Position numbers and translations under genes: made by a program
Shown here: positions 52,448-60,524 of the stretch, in pieces
Layout: every line of letters begins with the position of its first letter
How positions within the stretch are numbered: the stretch's first letter is position 1
DNA from: Mycolicibacterium komossense
GTDB lineage: Bacteria > Actinomycetota > Actinomycetes > Mycobacteriales > Mycobacteriaceae
Assembly (NCBI RefSeq): GCF_025822605.1
Contig: NZ_JACKTY010000040.1
Span: 62,187 to 126,186 of the forward strand
Direction of reading: 5' to 3'
DNA length: 64,000 bases
The notes under the pieces: model-generated
Database searches by the model: none
What the model was told of the DNA's origin: nothing
What the model saw: the letters and a program-made list of their open reading frames with translations, nothing else

Positions 52448-52790
52448 CCAGAGCGCGGATCGCGTCAGGCGACAGCGCGAATTTGGGCAGGAAGCCCAAC
52501 GCGGAACTGGCCGAGATCATGTCGACCAGATCGTCTTCATCGTGGGTCGAGATGAGGATGACCGGTGGAGCGGGCGTGCCGGCCAGGTGGAGTTCCTCCG
52601 CGACATCGAAACCGCTTTCAGCGCCGAGGTCGATATCCACCAGGGTCACATCGGGCCGCAGATCGCGAACGCAGTCCAACGCCTCCGCGGTGTTGCAGGC
52701 CATTCCGACCACCGAGATCCCCGCGCGCTCGAGCATGGTGCTCGCGGCGTCGCGGAACGCGGCGCTGTCATCGACGATCAGGCAGCGCAT
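52425..52790 (-). CDS. Stand-alone response-regulator receiver domain
   Basis: 121 residues from the ATG at 52790; the open frame extends further upstream but without homology. MRCLIVDDSAAFRDAASTML carries the acidic pair, VTLVDIDLG the phospho-acceptor (about Asp52), ILIST the Ser/Thr and FLPKFA the Lys. No output domain is present. It could act as a phosphate sink or as an adaptor for the neighbouring kinase/regulator pair, which it separates. Confidence 0.9.
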   Translation of the reverse strand: MRCLIVDDSAAFRDAASTMLERAGISVVGMACNTAEALDCVRDLRPDVTLVDIDLGAESGFDVAEELHLAGTPAPPVILISTHDEDDLVDMISASSALGFLPKFALSPDAIRALVSGSRGT

Positions 52791-52925
52791 CGGAACACCT
52801 CGGAACTGAACACTCTTCGAGCTTGGCAGAGCGGCCAGGCCCTTGGCATTACCGCTAGCCGGAACTTTCCCCCGATTGGACGTGCGCCCGTGCCCCGAAG
52901 CCCCCGATCGCTCTACCATCAGCGC

Positions 52926-54773
52926 GTGCCCGAACTGTCCAACCGATTTCTGGCGCTGTTGTTGCGGCCGACCGCCCGGCCGGTCGGGTGGGGCATCGTC
53001 GTGGCGATCTCGTTCATCGCCGCCGAAGTCGTGATCGTCCACCAGCTCAAGCGCGTCGCCCCCGACAATGCGTTCGGCGCCATCTTCTTGTTGGGTGTGC
53101 TGGTCATCTCGGCCGGCTGGGGTTTCGGGTTGGCCGTCGCCACCTCGATCGCCAGCGCCGCCGTGTACGTCTATATCCATCTTGAGGGCAGTGACAGCCT
53201 GGCCCCGGCACTGTTCGTCTTCCTACCCGTCGCACTGCTGGCCAATCTTCTGGCCGGCCAGGCGCGACTGCGCGCCGAGGAGGCCGAACAGCGCCGCCGC
53301 GAAGCGGATCTGGCGGCCACCCTGGCGCGGGTGATGCTGCGCGCCGGTGACCTGCCGCGTGCGCTCGAGGATGCCGGCCGACGGATGGCACACGTACTGA
53401 ACCTGTCGGTCGCCGCCCTGCGGCTCGGTGAGGTTCCCGCGGAGCCGGGCACCTCGGCCATCGCGTTGCACGACGGCGACGCCCCGATCGGAACGCTGTT
53501 GATCCCCACCGATGTGGATAGATCAACCGCCCGGCGGCTGCACCGGATGATCCCCGCACTGGAGGCGCTGTTGGCCGCGGCGTGTGAGCGCGAACAGAAA
53601 CTTCGCGCCGCCCAACGCGAAGTGGAGGTCAGCCACGCCCAGGTCAGTGCGCTGGCCAGACAGCAGACCGCGTTGCGCCGGGTGGCCACGCTGGTAGCCA
53701 GGGGCGCCGACACGAAAGTGGTGTACCCGGCCGCCGTCGCAGAACTGGCCGACGGCCTTGGCGCGGAGCACGTCACGCTGGTGAGCTACCAGCCCGACGA
53801 CCACTGCACGGTGTTGGCTGCCCACGAGAGTCGCGAAGGGGTGCAGCATTTTCCTGTCGGCGAGCCGTTTCCGCTCGCGGGCGACAGCCTCTCGACGCGG
53901 ATATACCGGACCGCCAAACCCGCCCGTATCGACGACTACGGCGACGTCGACGGTCAGATCGCCGGACGCCTGCAGCCGCTCGGGCTGCGGTCGGGGGTCG
54001 GCGCCCCCGTCATCGTCGACGGTCAGGTCAGGGGTGCGCTGCTGATCGGTTCAGCCCTCCCGAACGCGATGCCTCCCGACACCGAGACCCGGGTCGGCGA
54101 TTTCGCGGATCTGGTGGCCACCGCCATTGCGAACGCCGAGACCCGCAGCGAGCTCACGGCGTCACGGGCCCGGATCGTCGCCGCCTCCGATCAGGCCCGT
54201 CGCCGGTTCGAACGCGACCTTCATGACGGCGCACAGCAGCGGATCGTCTCGCTCGGTCTCGAACTGCGCACGCTGCAGTCGTCGGTGCCACCTGAACTCG
54301 ACACATTGAGCGAGGGACTGACGCACGCCGTCGACGGGCTCGGCGGCCTGTACACCGACCTGCAGACGCTCTCGCGGGGCCTGCACCCGGCAATTCTGTC
54401 CAAGGGTGGGCTGGCCCCGGCGATCAAGACGCTCGCCCGGCGGTCGTCCGTCCCGGTGCGGCTCGACCTCGACATCGACCGGCGGCTGGCGGAATCCATC
54501 GAGGTGGCCGCCTACTACGTGGTGGCGGAAGCGCTGACGAACGCGGCCAAATATGCCGAGGCCACCGAGGTGTCGGTGCGGGTCGCGATCCGCGAATGCG
54601 AGCTGCACCTGGCGGTCAGCGATGACGGGGTCGGTGGCGCCGTGTCCGGTGGCGGCTCCGGCCTGATCGGGTTGAAGGATCGGGTAGAAGCGCTCTCGGG
54701 TCGGTTACGGATCGCCAGCCCGACCGGTGGCGGCACCACGCTCACCGCGACCATCCCGACCGGCGACGACTGA
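52926..54773 (+). CDS. Sensor histidine kinase, DUF4118-GAF-HisKA_3
   Basis: 615 residues from a GTG at 52926. Four N-terminal membrane helices of DUF4118 type (about 15-110) are followed by a linker coiled coil, a GAF domain (about 245-400: LRRVATLVARGADTKVVYPA, LRSGVGAPVIVDGQVRGALL), the HisKA_3 box RRFERDLHDGAQQRIVSLGL with phospho-acceptor His433, and an ATPase domain with N-box ALTNAAKYA and G-boxes SDDGVGGA and GSGLIGLKDRVEAL. It should phosphorylate the NarL-type regulator at 51791. The signal is unknown; GAF-containing kinases of this build often sense redox state or gases. Confidence 0.94.
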   Translation: MPELSNRFLALLLRPTARPVGWGIVVAISFIAAEVVIVHQLKRVAPDNAFGAIFLLGVLVISAGWGFGLAVATSIASAAVYVYIHLEGSDSLAPALFVFLPVALLANLLAGQARLRAEEAEQRRREADLAATLARVMLRAGDLPRALEDAGRRMAHVLNLSVAALRLGEVPAEPGTSAIALHDGDAPIGTLLIPTDVDRSTARRLHRMIPALEALLAAACEREQKLRAAQREVEVSHAQVSALARQQTALRRVATLVARGADTKVVYPAAVAELADGLGAEHVTLVSYQPDDHCTVLAAHESREGVQHFPVGEPFPLAGDSLSTRIYRTAKPARIDDYGDVDGQIAGRLQPLGLRSGVGAPVIVDGQVRGALLIGSALPNAMPPDTETRVGDFADLVATAIANAETRSELTASRARIVAASDQARRRFERDLHDGAQQRIVSLGLELRTLQSSVPPELDTLSEGLTHAVDGLGGLYTDLQTLSRGLHPAILSKGGLAPAIKTLARRSSVPVRLDLDIDRRLAESIEVAAYYVVAEALTNAAKYAEATEVSVRVAIRECELHLAVSDDGVGGAVSGGGSGLIGLKDRVEALSGRLRIASPTGGGTTLTATIPTGDD

Positions 54774-54789
54774 GAACTCGCTGACCCGT

Positions 54790-55233
54790 TTAGGCCGTCT
54801 TGGCCAACAGCGGCAACAACCTACGCCGGGTGTGCAGTTCATCGGCGAAGTGCTCCATGGCGTCCGGCACCGACGGCGTGGTGACGAACTCGTCGTCACG
54901 TAAACGTCGGGTCAGCGCTGCGCTAGGGATCAGTGCCCATTCCACGCCGGCCACCCGGCACTGCTCGTCAACCGTGCGCAAGAATGGAATGGCCAGTGCG
55001 CCACAGGAATTCACGCCGCTCATATCGAGGACGAACGGCTTCTCCGCGAGAATGAACCGGCGGGCCTGCTGACTGACGGCGTCGATGTTCGCCGAGTCGA
55101 CGCGGCCGGTGAGGGTGACCACCGTCGCCAGCTGACGGCACTGTGCCCGCAATTGGGCGCCGTTGCAATCGAATACGGGGTTGCCGTACCGGAATTTGGC
55201 GCCTGAAGCTGAGGTGGTAGCGATAACGCTCAT
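54790..55233 (-). CDS. STAS-domain protein (anti-sigma-factor-antagonist-like)
   Basis: 147 residues, GAGGG 5 nt before the ATG. The STAS core is seen in RAQCRQLATVVTLTGRVDSA, FVLDMSGVNSCGALAIPFLR (Ser in SGVNSCGA at the usual phosphorylation-site region) and the helix HFADEL. Such proteins bind anti-sigma kinases or other partners in general-stress switches. No kinase or sigma gene is adjacent. It converges on the histidine kinase gene with a 16-bp gap. Confidence 0.85.
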   Translation of the reverse strand: MSVIATTSASGAKFRYGNPVFDCNGAQLRAQCRQLATVVTLTGRVDSANIDAVSQQARRFILAEKPFVLDMSGVNSCGALAIPFLRTVDEQCRVAGVEWALIPSAALTRRLRDDEFVTTPSVPDAMEHFADELHTRRRLLPLLAKTA

Positions 55234-55485
55234 AGGTACCCTCGTTTCGATTGTGCAGCTGAAGTGGCTGGCACGTCGCTGTCAGCTCAACCTGGCACTG
55301 ACGCTAATCGGCTAACTTAAGGTACTTGCGAGTCACGACTAATAACCTGTTAAGAGAAGTTTTAGCAACAATCGACCATTTTTGAGCAACGCCCCTTGCG
55401 AGACGTCACCGCAAGGCACTCATCCACGAGACGGCTCCCAGGCCGGATGTGACAGCAGCCAGAACCTGCTTTGACCAGGCCTCGA
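55234..55485. other. AT-rich intergenic region upstream of the STAS gene
   Basis: About 250 bp. The part 55300-55385 is distinctly richer in A and T than its surroundings and probably carries the promoter of the minus-strand STAS gene. No gene, dyad or repeat of note was recognised. Confidence 0.4.
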
Positions 55486-56184
55486 TCAGCTCTTGTCTCG
55501 GATACCCGGGTTCCCCGACGGTGTGAGCGTCACACTGCCACTGCCCTCGAACCCGTCTCGAACCTCGGACGTCGTGGCTAGGTGGATACCGATCAGCTGG
55601 AGATCGCTTAATCGTTGTGCTGTCACCTGTGAGGTGGCATCGGTGACGAGAACGGCTCGGTAGTCCCGCTCAGAGGCGTCGAACAGCGTGGCGCGTGGGC
55701 AGTTGGGGAGGTTGCACCCGGCAAGAATGATCGTGGTGACCCCCCTCTCCCGTAGGTGGTCGTCGAGTTTGGTGCGGTAGAACGCCGACCAGCGTGGCTT
55801 GAACATGACAACCTCGTCCGCCCCGAGGTGCTGGGGACTCCCGGCGAGCAGCAGTTCGAAGTCCAGATCACCCTCTGCGTTCGGAAGGAGGGGTTCGGGG
55901 ATGTTGGCCCCGTGGGTGTTTGGGGCAGCAACCCGGCCCCCGGCCTCAATAGCTGCGCGTCGGGGCAGGTCGACATCACTTCCCCCTGGCAGGTAGAGCC
56001 GCACGATGTGGACGATCGGCCGGCCGGCTGCACGGAAGATGGCGGCTAGCTGGGCCATGGTGTCGATGCGCTCGGCTGTCCCCTCCACCGGGGATGCTCC
56101 GTCGACGAAATCATTCTGTACGTCGATGAGCACCAACGCCGAACGATCGAATTCAGGTGCGGTGTAGTCCCTCTTGGTCGGCAC
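55486..56184 (-). CDS. Isochorismatase-like cysteine hydrolase
   Basis: 232 residues from a GTG. The catalytic triad of the family is complete: Asp in LVLIDVQNDF (about 21), Lys in MFKPRWSAF (about 129) and Cys in LAGCNLPNCPRATLFDAS (about 164). Relatives include nicotinamidase, N-carbamoylsarcosine amidase and maleamate amidohydrolase, but the specificity cannot be read. It is not clearly part of a neighbouring operon. Confidence 0.92.
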   Translation of the reverse strand: MPTKRDYTAPEFDRSALVLIDVQNDFVDGASPVEGTAERIDTMAQLAAIFRAAGRPIVHIVRLYLPGGSDVDLPRRAAIEAGGRVAAPNTHGANIPEPLLPNAEGDLDFELLLAGSPQHLGADEVVMFKPRWSAFYRTKLDDHLRERGVTTIILAGCNLPNCPRATLFDASERDYRAVLVTDATSQVTAQRLSDLQLIGIHLATTSEVRDGFEGSGSVTLTPSGNPGIRDKS

Positions 56185-56246
56185 AGGCCGATCCTCCCAG
56201 AACAGCGACGACTTCCCTCGGACTGCCCCGTCGGATCCGACCGGGG

Positions 56247-56903
56247 TCAGGCCAGTAGCCGACGAACCTGACCGGCCAGTGCCGCCCCGAGGTCACGGTT
56301 GTTCTGCTCGGAGAAGTGGATGCCGTCGGCACCGTCGGTACTGATCACCGAGCCTGCGTCGAAGAACGGCACCTTGAAGAATGCCGTCATTGCCCGGTAT
56401 GTGTCAGCCAGCGCCGCGGACTTCTCGTGGCCGCCCTCGAACAGCAGCTGAAACCAGGGGTCGGGCATCTCCCCCAGTGGCGGCGGCGCCACCACCAACA
56501 GCTTCGGCGCCGGATACGTGGTGCCGATCCCACCGGCGGCCGTGAGCACCTGAACGGCCAGGATCGACATCCCGGTGGCGATGTCGAAAGGAGTGCGTCC
56601 GAAGTACGCCTTGGTGTCGTTGGTGCCGAGCATCAGGATCGCCAGGTCAAGCGGCAGGTGACTCGCCAACGCCGCTGGTAGGTAGTCGGCACCGTTGAGG
56701 CGCGGATCCGTGGGATCGTCGACGTTGGTGGTGCGAGCACTGAGCCCCTCCTCGATGACCAGGTAGTCGTCGCCGAGGTCGTCGGCCAACACGCCGGTCC
56801 ACCGGATACTGCGCGGATATCGCTGGGTGGGCGAACCCGCGTCGGTCGGAATCCAGCCCCACGTGAGGGAATCGCCAAAGCACAGGACGGTCTTGGTGGC
56901 CAT
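56247..56903 (-). CDS. SGNH/GDSL-type hydrolase
   Basis: 218 residues from the ATG at 56903 (MATKTVLCFGDSLTWGW); another ATG at 56924 is possible and neither has a strong ribosome site. Block I is FGDSLTWG (nucleophile Ser), block III is LGTNDTK and block V is DGIHFSEQ with the catalytic His. No signal peptide. Probably a cytoplasmic esterase or arylesterase-like enzyme with unknown substrate. Confidence 0.92.
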   Translation of the reverse strand: MATKTVLCFGDSLTWGWIPTDAGSPTQRYPRSIRWTGVLADDLGDDYLVIEEGLSARTTNVDDPTDPRLNGADYLPAALASHLPLDLAILMLGTNDTKAYFGRTPFDIATGMSILAVQVLTAAGGIGTTYPAPKLLVVAPPPLGEMPDPWFQLLFEGGHEKSAALADTYRAMTAFFKVPFFDAGSVISTDGADGIHFSEQNNRDLGAALAGQVRRLLA

Positions 56904-56963
56904 CTCATGATGATGCCGCAGCACACCGTTTGAGTCGGGAATGGCCTGGGTATTAAGCGGTGC

Positions 56964-57203
56964 ATGGTCACCACGGCTCCCGCAGCTGCCCCTGCCACCA
57001 CCTCGTCCAGCGGCGAAGCCGCCAGCGGCTTCGGCCTCTTCCTCAGCGTCTTGGCCGTCATTGCCCTGGCGATCAGCCTGGCCGCACTGTCATTGGGGCA
57101 GGTGGCATTCGCCGCCTTCGGCGGGTTCATCGCGGTCATCAGTTTCGCTGGCAGCATGGCGTGTTTCGTGATGGACACCCGGCGTCACGAAGCTCGCGGC
57201 TAG
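56964..57203 (+). CDS. Small two-helix membrane protein
   Basis: 79 residues. An Ala/Ser/Thr-rich N-terminus is followed by two hydrophobic segments (about 23-45 FGLFLSVLAVIALAISLAAL and 48-68 AFAAFGGFIAVISFAGSMAC) and a short basic tail. No known family. Divergent from the SGNH hydrolase and ends 6 bp before the convergent PfkB gene. Confidence 0.65.
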   Translation: MVTTAPAAAPATTSSSGEAASGFGLFLSVLAVIALAISLAALSLGQVAFAAFGGFIAVISFAGSMACFVMDTRRHEARG

Positions 57204-57209
57204 CGCGAC

Positions 57210-58121
57210 TCAACCCAGGTCTGCGCGTCTGGCCTGTGCTGCTATCCCGCCCACCGATCGGGTGGACAGGCTTCCGCACCGCACGGCCCGTTCGAGACAT
57301 GTTGGGCCAGAAAGACCTTCGATCATGCCGCTGATGAAACCGGCATCGAAAGAGTCGCCGGCACCGGTGGTGTCGACGACGTCGATCGACGGAGCAGCCA
57401 CCCGGCTCACCGTCTGTCCGTCCCACAGCACGCCGCCGCTGGCCCCGTCCTTGAGTGCGACGCGACAGCCAAGGGCGAGGATAGTCGCGGCGGCAGCGTC
57501 GAGGTCCGCAGCGTGAGTCATCTCGAGAAGCTCTGCGGCATTGGGGAATACGACGTCGGAGTGCTCGACCAACTCCAACGCGCCCAGCCACAATCCGGCT
57601 GGATCCCAATTGGTGTCCAGCGAGGTGGTGGCACCGCCGGAGCGCGCGGCGGTGAAGATCTCGGGTAGGTGCGGCGCCAGCAGCGGCAGCAGGAACATCG
57701 ACGCGCTGTGCACGTGACGGACCCGACTCAACAGATCGGTATCGACGATGTCGGCTCCGGTGCCGGCCAACGCGCCGGGCAACGTCAGGATCGCCCGGTC
57801 CCCGGCCGAGAGCACGACACTCAGCGCGGTCGCCGCCCCCGGATCGGTTCTGAGCCAGCGGGTGTCGACGCCCGCCATCGTCAGTTCCGCGCGAACGAAC
57901 TCCCCGAACAGGTCATCGCCCACTACTGCGGCCAGGGCGGTCGGCACGCCGAGACGGGCCAGGCCACAGGCGGCGATGGCCGCCGATCCGCCCAGCACCA
58001 GGTCGGCGGAGTCCACCAGCTTCTCGACCTGACCGAACCGCGGGACCACATCGCCGGTCAGCAACAGATCCGGGTTGGCATCCCCGATCACCAACACGTC
58101 CGGCGGCCCCATGCTGCTCAT
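57210..58121 (-). CDS. PfkB-family carbohydrate kinase
   Basis: 303 residues. The N-terminal signature GGSAAIAACGLARLGVPTAL and the C-terminal DTTGAGDSFDAGFISGM (with the catalytic Asp in GAGDSF) are intact. It should phosphorylate a sugar or sugar derivative with ATP. Its start is 48 bp from the divergent GH4 gene and a TGCGCA dyad lies in that gap, so the two genes are probably co-regulated. Confidence 0.94.
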   Translation of the reverse strand: MSSMGPPDVLVIGDANPDLLLTGDVVPRFGQVEKLVDSADLVLGGSAAIAACGLARLGVPTALAAVVGDDLFGEFVRAELTMAGVDTRWLRTDPGAATALSVVLSAGDRAILTLPGALAGTGADIVDTDLLSRVRHVHSASMFLLPLLAPHLPEIFTAARSGGATTSLDTNWDPAGLWLGALELVEHSDVVFPNAAELLEMTHAADLDAAAATILALGCRVALKDGASGGVLWDGQTVSRVAAPSIDVVDTTGAGDSFDAGFISGMIEGLSGPTCLERAVRCGSLSTRSVGGIAAQARRADLG

Positions 58122-58143
58122 ATTTGCACACTATTGAGCGATC

Positions 58144-58158
58144 TGCGCAAAATGCGCA
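58144..58158. promoter_or_regulatory. TGCGCA dyad between pfkB-type and GH4 genes
   Basis: TGCGCA (58144-58149), three As, TGCGCA (58153-58158), 12 bp before the GH4 start and 23 bp before the kinase start. The same hexamer pair occurs at 59524-59539 and, altered, at 60425-60438. Confidence 0.55.
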
Positions 58159-58169
58159 ATACTTCAACG

Positions 58170-59480
58170 ATGAAACCCACAATCGTCATCATCGGAGCCG
58201 GCAGTGCCGTGTTCACCCGCGAACTCCTCGGGGACATTTTCTCCTTCCCCGAGTTGGCGTCGGTCCGGGTGGTTCTGCACGATATCGACGCCGAACGGCT
58301 GGAAACGGCCGAGGCGATCGCTCACGCCACTGCCAGGGCCGCGGGGGCCCGCCCCGAAATCATCACCGCGACCGATCGCCGGCGGGCGCTCGACGGTGCC
58401 GATTACGTGATCAACACGATCCAGGTCGGTATGCACGACGCCACCGTGCGGGACTTCGAGATCCCCGAGCGCTTCGGGCTGCACCAGACCATCGGGGACA
58501 CGATCGGCATCGGCGGCATCTTCCGCGGTCTGCGAACCTTCCCGGTACTGGCCGGGATCGCCGCGGACATGAGCCAGGTGTGTCCTGACGCGTGGCTGCT
58601 CAACTACACCAACCCGATGGCGATGAACATCAGTTACCTGCACCACGTTGCCCCGCAGCTCAAGGTGCTGGGCCTGTGCCATTCCGTGCACTGGACGATG
58701 GTCGGGTTGTGCGAGTTGATCGGGGTCCCCTTCGAGGAGGTCGTCTACTGGTCAGCGGGGGTCAACCACCAGGCCTGGGTACTTCGGTGGGAACGCGCCG
58801 GTCAGAACCTGTATCCACTGCTGGACGAGCGCATCGCCGCCGATCCGGAGCTACGTCGGCGCGTCCGCGTGGATATGTACCGGCGCATCGGCTTCTACCC
58901 GACCGAGACCAGCGAGCACTCCAGCGAGTACGTGCCGTGGTACCTGCGCCACCCCGGGGAGGTCGAGCGACTGCGGCTCAACGTCGGGGAGTATGTCGGG
59001 ATCAGCGAGGAGAACCTGGCGGAGTATGCGCGGGTTCGCGCCGAGCTCACACACTCCGACACCCTCGCCATCGACGCCAGCTCCACCGAGTACGCACCTC
59101 AGGTGATCCACTCGATGGAAACCGATACCGCCCGGGTGATCTCGGCCAACGTGGTCAACGACGGCCTGATCACCAATCTGCCCGACGGAGTGGCCGTGGA
59201 AGTGCCGACGCTCGTGGACACCCTCGGCGCCCATCCGATCAAGTTCGGCGATCTGCCGCCGCAGTGCGCCGCGCTCAACCGGTCATTCCTGGGACCGGTC
59301 GACCTCGCTGTGCGGGCCGCCGTCGACGGCGATCCCCGCCTGGTACCGGCTGCGGCAATGGTCGACCCCAATACGGCGGCGACCCTGACGCTCGACGAGA
59401 TCTGGCAGCTCTGCGCCGACCTGACCATCGCGCACGGAAACCTCCTCCCGGAGGCGTTACGGGCCCCGGCCCAGCTCTAA
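58170..59480 (+). CDS. Glycoside hydrolase family 4 (alpha-galactosidase/6-phosphoglycosidase-like)
   Basis: 436 residues from the ATG at 58170. GH4 features: N-terminal NAD+-binding IVIIGAGSAVFTRELLGDIF, DYVINTIQVG, NYTNPMAMNISYLHH, the metal-ligand Cys in LGLCHSV and His in SAGVNHQAW, and the substrate-lid region YPTETSEHSSEY. GH4 enzymes use NAD+ and Mn2+ and an oxidation-elimination mechanism. The CHSV/NHQAW forms resemble MelA-type alpha-galactosidases more than 6-phospho-beta-glucosidases. Because the locus imports by ABC and not PTS, an unphosphorylated glycoside is more likely. Confidence 0.93.
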   Translation: MKPTIVIIGAGSAVFTRELLGDIFSFPELASVRVVLHDIDAERLETAEAIAHATARAAGARPEIITATDRRRALDGADYVINTIQVGMHDATVRDFEIPERFGLHQTIGDTIGIGGIFRGLRTFPVLAGIAADMSQVCPDAWLLNYTNPMAMNISYLHHVAPQLKVLGLCHSVHWTMVGLCELIGVPFEEVVYWSAGVNHQAWVLRWERAGQNLYPLLDERIAADPELRRRVRVDMYRRIGFYPTETSEHSSEYVPWYLRHPGEVERLRLNVGEYVGISEENLAEYARVRAELTHSDTLAIDASSTEYAPQVIHSMETDTARVISANVVNDGLITNLPDGVAVEVPTLVDTLGAHPIKFGDLPPQCAALNRSFLGPVDLAVRAAVDGDPRLVPAAAMVDPNTAATLTLDEIWQLCADLTIAHGNLLPEALRAPAQL

Positions 59481-59488
59481 GGCGACCA

Positions 59489-59512
59489 AGTACGCGTTTT
59501 TACTTGCGTACT
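59489..59512. terminator. Hairpin after the GH4 gene
   Basis: AGTACGC (59489-59495) and GCGTACT (59506-59512) are perfect arms around a T-rich 10-nt loop, 9 bp after the stop. It may end GH4 transcription or serve as a second regulator site before the SIS gene. Confidence 0.45.
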
Positions 59513-59516
59513 CTTG

Positions 59517-59546
59517 CTCATTATGCGCACTTATGCGCATAATGAG
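59517..59546. promoter_or_regulatory. Perfect 13-bp-arm palindromic operator upstream of the SIS gene
   Basis: Arms CTCATTATGCGCA (59517-59529) and TGCGCATAATGAG (59534-59546) are exact inverted repeats with a CTTA spacer. Length and symmetry are typical of a dimeric repressor site, and it directly precedes the SIS start. Confidence 0.8.
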
Positions 59547-59550
59547 TCGC

Positions 59551-60423
59551 ATGTCGGCGACAACCATCGAGATCCAGTCCCAGCCAGCGCTTTGGCAGCA
59601 GGTAGCCAGCAACCCAGTCCCGGCGGAACTGTCCGCCCACGGCCGGCGGATGCTGGTGATCGGCTGCGGCACATCGGCGTTCGTCGCGATGGCCTATGCC
59701 GCCCTGCGTGAGCAGGCCGGCTACGGCGAGACCGACTGGGCCTACGGCTCCGAAGTGCCGCTCACCCGCCGCTACGACACCGTGATCGCGCTGACCCGAT
59801 CCGGTACCACCACCGAGATCGTCGATGCCCTCCCCCAGATCGACGCAGAGACAAAGGTCGTCTTGACTGCGGTCGGCGGCGGTCCGTTGTCGGCATTGGT
59901 CGATCACGAGGTCCTCATCGATTTCGCCGACGAGGCCAGCGTCGTACAAACACGTTTCCCCACCACCTCTCTGGCACTGCTGCGACACGGCCTGGGCGAG
60001 GACCTGACCCGGGTGGTGGCCGAGGGTGAGCGCGCGGTTACCGACGAACTGCCGGTCGAACCCACTGCCTTCGAGCACTTCGTGTACCTCGGGACGAGCT
60101 GGTCGATCGGCCTCGCCTACGAGGCGGCGCTGAAGATGCGCGAGGCCGCGCAGGCGTGGAGCGAGTCCTATCCGGCAATGGATTACCGCCACGGCCCGAT
60201 CGCGGTGGCGGGGCCGAACAGCCTGGTCTGGATGTTCGGCACGCCGCCTCCCGGGCTGGTCGCGCAGGTGCAGGCCACCGGCGCGACGGTCGTCACCAGC
60301 GATATCGATCCCCTTGCGCAACTCGTCCAGGCTCAGCGCTGCGCCGTCGCGGTGGCCGATGCCCGCGGACTCGACCCCGACCAGCCCCGCGGCCTGACGC
60401 GCTCGGTCGTACTCGCCCGCTGA
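59551..60423 (+). CDS. SIS-domain sugar isomerase/deaminase-like protein
   Basis: 290 residues from the ATG at 59551 (59542 or 59533 in frame would lie inside the palindrome). Two SIS domains: RMLVIGCGTSAFVAMAYAAL with VIALTRSGTTTEIVDAL, and HFVYLGTSWSIGLAYEAALK with YRHGPIA. The pattern matches the isomerase half of GlmS and AgaS/FrlB-like proteins without the glutaminase domain. It likely isomerises or deaminates an (amino)sugar phosphate in the pathway with the PfkB kinase. Confidence 0.9.
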   Translation: MSATTIEIQSQPALWQQVASNPVPAELSAHGRRMLVIGCGTSAFVAMAYAALREQAGYGETDWAYGSEVPLTRRYDTVIALTRSGTTTEIVDALPQIDAETKVVLTAVGGGPLSALVDHEVLIDFADEASVVQTRFPTTSLALLRHGLGEDLTRVVAEGERAVTDELPVEPTAFEHFVYLGTSWSIGLAYEAALKMREAAQAWSESYPAMDYRHGPIAVAGPNSLVWMFGTPPPGLVAQVQATGATVVTSDIDPLAQLVQAQRCAVAVADARGLDPDQPRGLTRSVVLAR

Positions 60424-60424
60424 T

Positions 60425-60438
60425 TGCGCGAATGCGCA
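60425..60438. promoter_or_regulatory. Third TGCGCA-type site upstream of the ABC operon
   Basis: TGCGCG (60425-60430), AA, TGCGCA (60433-60438) in the 101-bp gap before the sugar-binding-protein gene; an ATGCGTAA half-site follows near 60475. It is a weaker version of the operators at 58144 and 59517. Confidence 0.4.
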
Positions 60439-60524
60439 CTATCTGTTGCTCGTTTATGTAAATACTGTGAACATATGCGTAACGCTCCATCCGGCTCGGA
60501 CCGTTCAGTAGAGGAGTACCAACA

